This document shows, piece after piece, positions 7,140 to 16,189 of a stretch of 64,000 nucleotides of DNA (its first letter is position 1; every line of letters starts with the position of its first letter). A program made the translations under genes and the position numbers. The DNA comes from Paenibacillus amylolyticus. GTDB lineage: Bacteria; Bacillota; Bacilli; Paenibacillales; Paenibacillaceae. The notes under the pieces were generated by a model. The model was not told where the DNA came from. It searched no databases and was given only the letters and a program-made list of their open reading frames with translations. Location: assembly GCF_001570725.1 (NCBI RefSeq), contig NZ_BCNV01000007.1:224321-288320 (forward strand), given 5' to 3'.

Positions 7140-9851
7140 TTATTTACCGGACTTACTTCCGATATTCACACTGCCTGTCAGACGGATATCATCCGATGCA
7201 CTGCCAACATACACTTGAACTTCACTCTTCGGCATTACCCATTCATGGGATGCTTCATCCCAGTAGGACAATGCACTACGATCCAGTTGAATGTTAACCC
7301 GTTGTTGCTTGCCTGCCTTCAGATCGACCTTCGCCCAGCCAGCAAGTTGTTTCTCTGGTGTCTCCACTTTGGTTGGCAGATTGCCGACATAGACCTGTAC
7401 GACTTCTGCACCGGCAACCTTACCGGTATTGCGCAGGTTCAGGGATACTTCTACGGTTTCTTTGTCCCCTTTGCCTGTGTTTTTCACATGCAGATTACGA
7501 TAATTAAAATTGGTATACGACAGTCCGTGTCCAAAGGCGAACGCCGGTGTCATGCCTTCTTTGTCATATCCTTTGTACCCTACAAAGATACCCTCGGAGT
7601 AGTTACCCACCCCATTCACACCTGGAAATTGTTCCGCAGTGGATACAGGGGTTTGGGAATCATCTGATGGGAACGTCACTGGCAACTTACCAGATGGATT
7701 CACATCACCGAACAGCACACGTGCCACAGCATTACCTTGTTCCTGACCTGCGTACCAAGCCTGAACGATAGATGGCACTTCTTTTTGCCAGGAGTCCATC
7801 TCGACAGCGCGACCACTCATTTGCACCACGATCGTTTTCGGATTGGCTGCCGCTACTTTGCGGATCAGCTGTTCCTGATTATTCGGCAGTTCCAGATCGG
7901 AACGGTCTACATAACCCTCACTGTCATACGTACGTGTTACCACGACGGCAACATCTGATTTTTTCGCCAGATCAACTGCTTTTTGCATTTTGATATCAAC
8001 AGCGTCTTCTGGAGCTTCCCAGCCAAAACGAACCTGTGCACCCATATCATGATTAGTCTGTACCGGGAAATCCGTACGATACTCAATTCGAATATTGTGG
8101 GACTCGCCTTCTTTGAATGTGATTTCTTTCTTTGTTGTACTCAATGTTTCACCTTGATTGTCTACGAGTAACTCATCATCCACATACAGTTTCGCAGAAC
8201 CGAGACTCGTCAGGGACAGTTTATATTCACCCGTTTGAGGCACCGTAATTGCCCCTGTCCAACGAGCGGACATTTTGGCATTGAACTTCGTTGGTGTCAC
8301 TGGAAGCTTGGAAGATTGTGCATTAAAACCTTCATAGTTGTAGAATCCAAGGTTCATGTTGACCTGATGATCTGTACGTACCAGAGAAGGGTTACCCTCC
8401 ATGTCTGTATTCGTCCAGTATTCCGCACGCAGACCGTATTCCGCACGATCTGTACCATAGTCTCTTTCACTTTCCTGAGCATCCCCAGGCGATAAAAGAG
8501 TGGAAGGTACGGCCGACGGTCCATTAAATGCATCTCCTGCGGAGATTGGATCGGTTCCGGCTGCATATTTAACATCCACACCGTTTCCGGCACGGTTACG
8601 AATGCCTTGCAGTGGACTTACGGTATACGTCGGGTTAACCAGACTGCTACCTCCACCAGCAGCAGATGCGTTATCTGCATCCGGTCCGATGACAGCGATG
8701 GATTTCACATTTTTCTTGGAAAGTGGCAGCGTATTATCGTTGTTTTGTAAAAGAACCATGCTCTCTTCTGCAATTTCACGTGCCTGTTTGCCGTCTTTCT
8801 TGGCATTGATTTGTGTATTCGTTACAGGGTTATCGAACAACCCTTTATCAAACATTTGAAGTAAGATACGTCTAACCTTCTCATCAATGGTTTGCTCGCT
8901 GACTTCGCCATTGTTCACGGCCTCCAGCAACTTGTCTCCCCATTTGCCGTAAGGCTCCCCAGGCGTCTCCAGATCCAGACCCGCATTGGCGGACTTGGCT
9001 GTGCTGAAGTTTGCACCATAGTCACTCATGACGAACCCTTCGAAGCCGAACTGATCCCTAAGGACATCCGTCAGCATCTCCTTGTTCTCACAAGCATATG
9101 TACCGTTCACCTGGTTAAATGAACACATGGCCGAACCGAGATCCGCTTTTTCCACCATCGCCTGGAACGGACGTGCATAGACTTCCTGAATGGCACGTTC
9201 GCTGGCTGTTGCATTGGTCGTGAAACGTTCCGTCTCCTGGTTGTTCAGGATATAGTGCTTCGCAGTAGCGATAACCGGATTACTTTGAATCCCGTTCACA
9301 TACGCTGCACCCATGCCGGAAGCCAGTAGCGGATCTTCCCCGAGTGATTCGAAGTTCCGGGAACCCCATGGTGTACGTGCAATGTCCAGCCCAGGACCAA
9401 GCACTACATTATGTGTTGTATCATGTGCTTCCTGACCGATCAGATCGCCATATTTCTTGGCAAGATCGGTATCCCAGGAAGCCGCAAGGGCAATCGGTGC
9501 AGGCAGCGCCGTGGACTTTTTGTCCTGCACATCCGGGTTGGCTACACGTACCCCTGCGGGTCCATCTGCCATCTGTAATGCCGGAATGCCGAGGCGCTCC
9601 AATCCATCATTATAGAAACCATAATAGTTATTGACTTTACCGGTTACGAATCCAACTTTCTCCTCCAGCGTCATCTCCTTGAGCAGCAGCTCGGTGCGTT
9701 CCTCCGCAGACAAGGATTTGTTCATCCAAGGACGATTAGCCCCAGATTCCGCCTCCGCGGCGAAAGCGTGTAGCGGCATAGCCGCAACCGCCACGATGAT
9801 TAATAGCATAAACCATCGTTTGAGGAAAATCAGATTGAGTCTTCTGTTCAT
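7140..9851 (-). CDS. Secreted glycoside hydrolase family 3 beta-glucosidase with PA14 insert
   Basis: A 903-residue protein when started at ATG 9851 (AAGGAG eight bases upstream; the frame continues 5' but without a ribosome site). Residues ~1-32 form a signal peptide with a KR-rich start and an AFA-type cleavage region. The GH3 TIM-barrel contains KHYILNNQE (~199-207) and the nucleophile Asp277 in EGFVMSDYGA. The alpha/beta sandwich domain is interrupted by a PA14 domain at ~480-620 (LRAEYWTNTDMEGNP, KLYVDDELLVDN), which in this family narrows substrate choice. A C-terminal Fn3-like domain follows. It should remove terminal beta-glucosyl residues outside the membrane. It is upstream of GH30 and likely supplies the second step in the same glycan's breakdown. 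Confidence 0.93.
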   Translation of the reverse strand: MNRRLNLIFLKRWFMLLIIVAVAAMPLHAFAAEAESGANRPWMNKSLSAEERTELLLKEMTLEEKVGFVTGKVNNYYGFYNDGLERLGIPALQMADGPAGVRVANPDVQDKKSTALPAPIALAASWDTDLAKKYGDLIGQEAHDTTHNVVLGPGLDIARTPWGSRNFESLGEDPLLASGMGAAYVNGIQSNPVIATAKHYILNNQETERFTTNATASERAIQEVYARPFQAMVEKADLGSAMCSFNQVNGTYACENKEMLTDVLRDQFGFEGFVMSDYGANFSTAKSANAGLDLETPGEPYGKWGDKLLEAVNNGEVSEQTIDEKVRRILLQMFDKGLFDNPVTNTQINAKKDGKQAREIAEESMVLLQNNDNTLPLSKKNVKSIAVIGPDADNASAAGGGSSLVNPTYTVSPLQGIRNRAGNGVDVKYAAGTDPISAGDAFNGPSAVPSTLLSPGDAQESERDYGTDRAEYGLRAEYWTNTDMEGNPSLVRTDHQVNMNLGFYNYEGFNAQSSKLPVTPTKFNAKMSARWTGAITVPQTGEYKLSLTSLGSAKLYVDDELLVDNQGETLSTTKKEITFKEGESHNIRIEYRTDFPVQTNHDMGAQVRFGWEAPEDAVDIKMQKAVDLAKKSDVAVVVTRTYDSEGYVDRSDLELPNNQEQLIRKVAAANPKTIVVQMSGRAVEMDSWQKEVPSIVQAWYAGQEQGNAVARVLFGDVNPSGKLPVTFPSDDSQTPVSTAEQFPGVNGVGNYSEGIFVGYKGYDKEGMTPAFAFGHGLSYTNFNYRNLHVKNTGKGDKETVEVSLNLRNTGKVAGAEVVQVYVGNLPTKVETPEKQLAGWAKVDLKAGKQQRVNIQLDRSALSYWDEASHEWVMPKSEVQVYVGSASDDIRLTGSVNIGSKSGK

Positions 9852-10395
9852 GTTGTAAGCTCTCCTTCTCTCTTGATCATTTTTCTTGTGCACATATTGA
9901 ATACATGTATACAAGGGAATGCAAACTGGCTTGATCCCAGTCTTTCAAGCATTCAGGTCGTCCTGCACATGGCTTCTGAAACTGCAGCCTGCAAGCAAGT
10001 CAGCAGATTTCGCTTCCTAACGTTAACCGACCTGATTGCGAATTACATCCCCTTAAATTTGGTAAAAGACCGTTTGGAGCGAGCCTAGTTCTTTGGAATC
10101 ACCACATTCATAATTCAGATAACATAACAAGAAAACGAATTATTTACATTTCCGTAACTATTTTCGAACAAATTCTTTACTTTTAAAAACAGTCGGTTCG
10201 ACCCACTCTCGTTCAACCAATTAATGCAATTAATTATCAGATTAAGGAATATGCCAACACACTCTGGGTCCTAAGTCTATTTGAAACCGGAACCAATCCT
10301 CCCCATTGAAATATCCGAAAATATAAAAGCAACTGAAGTCCCTTTTAACAGGTTCTTCCGCTGCCTTTATGTTGGAATTCCTCCAGAGTAACAAA
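9852..10395. other. Intergenic region upstream of the GH3 gene
   Basis: About 540 nt with no convincing gene on either strand. It must hold the GH3 promoter, read leftwards, but I see no near-consensus -35/-10 pair. The AT-rich part at 10130-10250 contains short inverted repeats, for example TTAATGCAATTAA, which could be an operator; nothing here identifies the regulator. I found no good match to a catabolite (cre) site. Confidence 0.4.
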
Positions 10396-10420
10396 TAAAA
10401 AACCGCCCCACGGGGCGGTT
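10396..10420 (-). terminator. Intrinsic terminator of the DUF4132-type gene
   Basis: AACCGCCCC and GGGGCGGTT form a near-perfect GC-rich stem at 10401-10420. On the minus strand it is followed by TTTTTT, 20 nt beyond the stop codon. Confidence 0.9.
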
Positions 10421-10440
10421 CAATTCTAGTTCGTTCACTT

Positions 10441-13400
10441 CTAGTTTTGTAATTGTGCAAGAATTTGCGGGTCCTTAATCTTCTTATCTTCGGCGAGCAA
10501 CATCACCTTGGACAGAATCTCAGCCGTTCTCGGATCTTCATCCAGGAATGGCAGGAAGATTCGGCCCCGATGCTGACTGTGCACCGGTACAATATGAAGC
10601 GCACCTGTGGCCTGTTTGAACACATTACCACTACCCAGATGAACAGCATACTCACCCAATTCACCATCAATCCGTGCGTAGTTCCCGTCCAGACGCACAT
10701 TGTCGATCTTCAGCAGACGCAACGACTCGTTCACAATGACGTGGCGCATCTCAATTGTTGTCAGGCTGGCTTCCGGATCTACGCCTCCCACATGTGCAAC
10801 GCTGACCACCAGATCGATATCACGCATGACTTCCGAGAAGAACGTCAGCGGCACATCTTGCAACGCTACAGGCTTGTAGGTCTTGCGATCGTAGAATTGC
10901 ACCGTCTCCAGCGTAGGTGCCTCGGTATCTGCCGGTGAGAACCAATCCGCCATCGCATAAAGATTCGCGATTAGATTGTGCTCGTAGCTTACCTTCTGCA
11001 GACCTTCTTCATAACTGACCGTCCATTGACGTCCTTTAAGCAGAGCTACTGCTTTTTTCGGTTGAATCTGATACCCGGCATATCGGCGGGACACCGTACC
11101 ATTAGCCAATTCGTCCTCGTTAGGAAGATACAGCTCACGGAATACCTGCTTGAAGGGCTGACGCTCCTGACGGGTGAACAGATCCCGCTGGAATTCACTC
11201 CAGCTTCCGCTCTGATACAGATGAAGCGGATGAGCAATCAGCAGTTGATCCTGCTCAGTTAATGCCTGGATCGTGCCCTCTGGTTCTGGAGCAAGCAAAC
11301 CGCTAGACGATACATCGAATCGTCCCGTCTTGTCACCTGACTGGAATACAAGTGTTCTTACCAGCGGATGGATGACTGGATTTTGCATCAGACTGGCAAT
11401 TTCCTGACGTGTAAAGGATGTCCCAGCAGTCATCGAACGTTCCAGCTCCTGCCGTGCCCGGCGATACTGATCCACGAGATCCGATTTCAGCTCTTTCAGT
11501 TCAGCGATATATCCATCTTTTTTGAACCGGGCAGGTACAGATTTGAGTGTCTTGCCTTTGCTAACGATAACCATCTCGGGTTGGCCTTCCTCATCAATGA
11601 CCAATTGAGCTGTGGTGTCAGCATCCAATGCATGAGGTTCAAAGAAGGATTTCATCTCATCCAGCTTACGTGCTTCCATGTCCCACATCAGCCGCGTAAC
11701 ATCAGCATAACCTGCATTACGAGCGAGATTGCCCAGTGCAATCTGTGATGCCACACCTTCACTCGCACGGCGCTGTGCACCGAATTGTTTGCTCTGCATC
11801 AGAAACTTCTGAATGAAGTCGTATCGCTCACGCAGATCCTGTTCCCGATTTACGGCGAATGGAATCAGGCTGTAGGTTAACAAATGATCTTTGTTTCGCT
11901 TGTCTGACACGGACTCACGCATGTCGTCCAGTCGAAGCTTGCCCAGTGCAGCATCTGCGAACAATTGGGATCTGCGGTGGTTAGCTCCCCCGGAAATGTA
12001 CTTGGCGCAATCGTATAACAGATTGAACCGTTCCTCACCGACAGCAGCATAGGCTTCTTCAAACCAAGCGATATCAAATGCACCTTCATTAAAGTCCTGT
12101 GGTGAGATTGGAGAATAGTGGGCCACGATGGTTTCTTTCTCCGCAGTAAAGCGTTCATTGATATGGGCATGGAAGTACCAGGCTGCACTGCGAAGACCTT
12201 CCCATCCCAGATGTTTCGCAACAATCTCCATCCACTGCGGGGCGTACATAGCTGCTTCCAGCAATTTTTTCTCATTCACCGGATACTTCTGGAGCAATTC
12301 TCCAAGACGCTTCTCATCTTCTCCATCCCGTGGATGACAATTCTGAATTAGATAGCTAAACGTCTCTTTACGTGTTGTGTTGTCTCCATAGCTGTAGATA
12401 TATCCACGGACAAATGTATCCTGATCCATCGCCGAGACCAGATGTACCCAGTGTTCCATGCCTTCAATTCGTTCCAGTTTCATGGCAAGTGTACTTACTT
12501 CTGTAGAGAGTTCTCCCCGGGTCAGCTCGATTTCCAGAATCCGATTAACGACTGTGTCCCGTAAATGAATCAGCTTGGGATCACTTGCGATCATTTCTGT
12601 ACGAGTGGATGTTAAGTCCCGAATAAACATCAGACGATTCCCACCGACCAGAACCTGTCGGTATATCTCCTGTTCATCAATCAAGTTCAACTGGTACGCA
12701 CGCAGAAAATCTTCAAGTGACAGTAAAGACAACGGATGACTACTCTCTACAAGACTGGTGAACTGGTAAGCTGTCTGGAAGAAACGTTTGAAGCTGTTAT
12801 CGTCATGGATTTTGCCACGAACTACATAATTCCAAGGTCCAGTCAGAATATGAAGCATGCCTGACTCTTTTTCGAATCGATCAGCAGGCATACTCGCGAT
12901 GATGGAGGCCCAGGTTTTCTCAGCTATTTCAAACGTGTCGATCGGATCGCTATCCAGAAATGCCGCCGATATCAGTGCCACTACCTGATCCTTATACGTT
13001 AACGAATCCAGCATCTGCTGTAGCTTTTCGATGTCATCCAGAGGATAGATCTGGTCGGCAAACGACTTGCGCCAGCCTTCCAATAACGGAATCTTTTGCA
13101 GTTCTTCATAGTCATACTGATCATGGAAGTAACTGTAATGGTCACTCAATTTGCCATTGAAATCCCGGAGCTGTATCCCCATATACAACTGCATCAGTTC
13201 CACGCTGCTAAACCCGGCATGTTGAATAAAGTTTTCCCATACGTCATGTAGCGGGAACTGTTCCATCTGCTTCATTTCATTCCGTTCTCCATACGGAACC
13301 TTGGAGCGAAGACTCGCTCCGACTAACAACGTGTCTTTGTAGCCAGCATAGTACTCCACTTCATACTCATGATCCCTGTGTTCATGCACTAATTCATTGA

Positions 13401-15411
13401 GCCCCTGCAGGAATGGTCTGGTCTTATCCAGAGAGAGTGTAAAGATATCCTTCGGACTGTGGCCTTTAAGGTCACGCTTCTCATCCAGCAATGGCTCACG
13501 TCGCTTCGGATCGAATAAACCAAACCCATTAGCGGCCGTATAGCGACTCCCCTGATCCGTCAGCTTGTCGAGCAACTTCTGTTCCTTCGCGGTTGGCGTC
13601 TCAATCAGCTGTGCCAATGGCTGCAATTGCTCCTGCTGATCTGCCCGATCCGGATCTGCCGCAATCTCGGTCAACAATTCGAGCGCGCCTAGACGCTGCA
13701 ACTCACTCTTGGCCTGCAAAAGTCGCTTCAGTGAAACCGTCAATTGGTCCACGGGTTGAAGTAACAATACATGGATGACCTTCTGACGAAGTGAGCCTGT
13801 CTTGAGCTTCATCAGCGCCTCCATCTGTTTCATCTCTTCAACCGTCAACGTGAGCTGCTTCGCCTTGGAGAGCGCACTTTCCCGATTACTGATGCTTTTA
13901 TCAGACAAACTCTCAAACACAAACTGTCTTTGCACCTCATTATCGGGATGCTGAACAAACTGGGACAACAGTTCCCCGCGCAGTTCTGGGCTCAAACGCT
14001 CCTTAATTCCGATCACTTCCCCAATCCATTCCGGGTCCATATCATAAGCGGCCAGATATAACATTTTCTTCACTACATCATCCGTATCAATCCGGTAGTG
14101 AACATACTCAAGTACACCCGATGGTCCACCTGATCCGCCTTTTGGAATGACAGCCAGCATCTGTTTGAATTGATCAAAGTCCTGACGTCTCAATGCCTTA
14201 TCTTCAAGCGCAGGTAATGGCCACACGTAGACACTACGCTGATTCTCTCCATTCTCGAAACTCCAATTGTACATATACATGGCATCATAATTGGTCACAA
14301 TCCAGTGCATCAACTCAGCATCTTGCGCCTCCAGATAACGACGTGCAATGTGCAAACGAAGCTCTCTGTTCTGGCTGTTAGCCAGTACGTATTGGGCAAC
14401 AATCTTCTGATATAATTGGCCTTGATCCATAATCTCGATGATCTTGCTCGTCAGTTCATTCTCTTCAATGACCGCTGTCGCCCACAGGCTGATAAAGAGC
14501 TTGTTGGCGTTCGCTTCCTGCTGCCAGGATTCACGCACTTCTGGTTGCACAAGCGCCTCATACGCCTGTTCAATCAGCTGTGCAGCAACACGCTGATTGG
14601 CTGCTTCTATGCCAATTCCCGTCCATACGGCGAGCGCTCTTACCACGGAACTGAAACGAATCAGGTTGTTGTCGATAATGATTTTTAATATGTAAATATA
14701 GGCTTCCAGTGTCCCTTCATCCATCCGCTCCACAATGCTTTGGCGCAGCCCTTCCTGCAACCTTGCTGCAACGAGCAGCTCACCCACCATCTGATAGGCA
14801 TCCACCTGATCGCTCATGAATATACCTTTGATCATTTCATGGGTTAACAGCGCCGTCTGATTGTCGCCATAGATAATATCGTGCAGTGCCTGCTTCATAT
14901 CTCCGCCCTGATGATCCAGTTCATATGCGATACAATCCGCCAGAACCCAACGGATCTCATGCAGATAATCCAGCTTGTACTCACGCAATGACACATATTC
15001 ACTCAGGGAGAAATTCTTCATTTCCATTCGGAACAATCCCATCAGTTTACGGATGACCTGTTCTACATGTTGCTCCGGATCGGATGTGCGGAAAGGCCGA
15101 CGTTCATAGTGGTTACTATATGGAAAACGAGTCGCACGCTCAGCGATATAACGGAATCGTGCAACCAATGACTCGCTCGCCAGATGCTGGAGCACATCCA
15201 ATAGTGGCTGGAATAATGGTTGCTGCGTTTCTGCAGCCAGCCTTCCAAGCAACTTTTCTGTATTCAAAAACATCTTTTCGTCTCCACGCAAATACGTAGA
15301 CCCGGCGATCTCCACAACATAGTTTGCCAGCTCAAGCTGTACCCCTGTTAACGACTTGGCTCTATCCTGCAATTCATCCATATACACCTGTACTTGTTCT
15401 TCCTGATTCAT
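10441..15411 (-). CDS. Very large DUF4132/DUF5724-type protein of unknown function
   Basis: A 1,656-residue cytoplasmic protein with no signal peptide or membrane segment. ATG 15411 is chosen because AAGGAGG lies eight bases before it; the ATG at 15429 overlaps that site. The N-terminal ~650 residues are helical and repeat-like, as in HEAT-type solenoids. The C-terminal third matches what I know of DUF4132-containing proteins (MolR-like), ending in the characteristic NVRLDGNYARIDGELGEYAV and VHLGSGNVFKQATGALHIVP. The WGR domain often found in this group is not seen. The biochemical role of the family is not established. It lies 24 nt after a small gene on the same strand and has its own terminator, so the two form a two-gene operon and may act together. 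Confidence 0.8.
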   Translation of the reverse strand: MNQEEQVQVYMDELQDRAKSLTGVQLELANYVVEIAGSTYLRGDEKMFLNTEKLLGRLAAETQQPLFQPLLDVLQHLASESLVARFRYIAERATRFPYSNHYERRPFRTSDPEQHVEQVIRKLMGLFRMEMKNFSLSEYVSLREYKLDYLHEIRWVLADCIAYELDHQGGDMKQALHDIIYGDNQTALLTHEMIKGIFMSDQVDAYQMVGELLVAARLQEGLRQSIVERMDEGTLEAYIYILKIIIDNNLIRFSSVVRALAVWTGIGIEAANQRVAAQLIEQAYEALVQPEVRESWQQEANANKLFISLWATAVIEENELTSKIIEIMDQGQLYQKIVAQYVLANSQNRELRLHIARRYLEAQDAELMHWIVTNYDAMYMYNWSFENGENQRSVYVWPLPALEDKALRRQDFDQFKQMLAVIPKGGSGGPSGVLEYVHYRIDTDDVVKKMLYLAAYDMDPEWIGEVIGIKERLSPELRGELLSQFVQHPDNEVQRQFVFESLSDKSISNRESALSKAKQLTLTVEEMKQMEALMKLKTGSLRQKVIHVLLLQPVDQLTVSLKRLLQAKSELQRLGALELLTEIAADPDRADQQEQLQPLAQLIETPTAKEQKLLDKLTDQGSRYTAANGFGLFDPKRREPLLDEKRDLKGHSPKDIFTLSLDKTRPFLQGLNELVHEHRDHEYEVEYYAGYKDTLLVGASLRSKVPYGERNEMKQMEQFPLHDVWENFIQHAGFSSVELMQLYMGIQLRDFNGKLSDHYSYFHDQYDYEELQKIPLLEGWRKSFADQIYPLDDIEKLQQMLDSLTYKDQVVALISAAFLDSDPIDTFEIAEKTWASIIASMPADRFEKESGMLHILTGPWNYVVRGKIHDDNSFKRFFQTAYQFTSLVESSHPLSLLSLEDFLRAYQLNLIDEQEIYRQVLVGGNRLMFIRDLTSTRTEMIASDPKLIHLRDTVVNRILEIELTRGELSTEVSTLAMKLERIEGMEHWVHLVSAMDQDTFVRGYIYSYGDNTTRKETFSYLIQNCHPRDGEDEKRLGELLQKYPVNEKKLLEAAMYAPQWMEIVAKHLGWEGLRSAAWYFHAHINERFTAEKETIVAHYSPISPQDFNEGAFDIAWFEEAYAAVGEERFNLLYDCAKYISGGANHRRSQLFADAALGKLRLDDMRESVSDKRNKDHLLTYSLIPFAVNREQDLRERYDFIQKFLMQSKQFGAQRRASEGVASQIALGNLARNAGYADVTRLMWDMEARKLDEMKSFFEPHALDADTTAQLVIDEEGQPEMVIVSKGKTLKSVPARFKKDGYIAELKELKSDLVDQYRRARQELERSMTAGTSFTRQEIASLMQNPVIHPLVRTLVFQSGDKTGRFDVSSSGLLAPEPEGTIQALTEQDQLLIAHPLHLYQSGSWSEFQRDLFTRQERQPFKQVFRELYLPNEDELANGTVSRRYAGYQIQPKKAVALLKGRQWTVSYEEGLQKVSYEHNLIANLYAMADWFSPADTEAPTLETVQFYDRKTYKPVALQDVPLTFFSEVMRDIDLVVSVAHVGGVDPEASLTTIEMRHVIVNESLRLLKIDNVRLDGNYARIDGELGEYAVHLGSGNVFKQATGALHIVPVHSQHRGRIFLPFLDEDPRTAEILSKVMLLAEDKKIKDPQILAQLQN

Positions 15412-15435
15412 CCTGTTCTCCTCCTTCATCGTTCT

Positions 15436-15855
15436 CTACCACAGACGTCCGGCAAGCATTGTAAAACGAACAAACACTACGTTGTCGCCATCCTGTATAA
15501 CCACGGAATTGTCCAGTTCCTGCAATTCTTCATCGTTGAGAAACACTTTGTACAACCCATCCTCATAGGCAGTTATAGCTGTCTCCATCGCACTATTCAG
15601 ATCAGGAGCGCCCTCATTGTATACTGCGCCAAACCCGACTTTCCCCGTCGCTCCCTGCGTCTCAATCTCATCCGGCATGAGGTAGGCGAGTAATTCTGCC
15701 TGTTGCTTCTTGTCCTGAAGAGCTTTCACTTGCAGAGCCACCATGTTCTCAATGAGCTGCCTCAGCGTATGGGTTGTTTCCGGAAGTTCGGCAGCTTGTT
15801 TGGCAAGTGCCGGCTTGCGCTTACCTAGACTTTTTACCGTTATCCATATGTTCAC
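15436..15855 (-). CDS. Small conserved-looking protein preceding the DUF4132-type gene
   Basis: A 139-residue soluble protein starting at GTG 15855 with GGGAGG upstream. The first half is helical and Lys-rich (ALAKQAAELPETTHTLRQLI); the second half resembles a small alpha/beta domain ending VIQDGDNVVFVRFTMLAGRLW, reminiscent of a ubiquitin-like beta-grasp end, though I cannot support that further. The family is not named here. Its 24-nt spacing from the 1,656-residue protein suggests they are expressed in a fixed ratio and may interact. Confidence 0.7.
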   Translation of the reverse strand: MNIWITVKSLGKRKPALAKQAAELPETTHTLRQLIENMVALQVKALQDKKQQAELLAYLMPDEIETQGATGKVGFGAVYNEGAPDLNSAMETAITAYEDGLYKVFLNDEELQELDNSVVIQDGDNVVFVRFTMLAGRLW

Positions 15856-16090
15856 CGTGTTCCCTCCCTATGTCCTGCCCTAATTGAAGAAGCTTCCATA
15901 AGCCCCGATATCTATACCACGATGCGTAATAACCTAAACTCGAAACTGTTGTCGGCCTGAAAATATAATCAAAAATACGTACATATGTACCCCTAATAAA
16001 CATCATAACTAAAATTCAATCCATATTCATGAGCCAATCCTCATGTTTACGTGGAACCACGGAACTATGGCCTACTTGCGTACATATACG

Positions 16091-16134
16091 CAAAAAAAGC
16101 TGCACAGTCTCATATAAATATGGGACTGCGCAGC
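16091..16134 (-). terminator. Intrinsic terminator of nasB-nasC
   Basis: A 17-pair stem (16099-16115 with 16118-16134, wobble pairs included) is followed on the minus strand by TTTTTTT. It is 55 nt past the nasC stop. A perfect TGCGTA-N4-TACGCA palindrome at 16077-16092 touches its tail. Confidence 0.88.
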
Positions 16135-16189
16135 CGCTAAGCTACGCTTAGAGCAGATTATGACACCTGTTACCTGTAATCTGTAAGAA

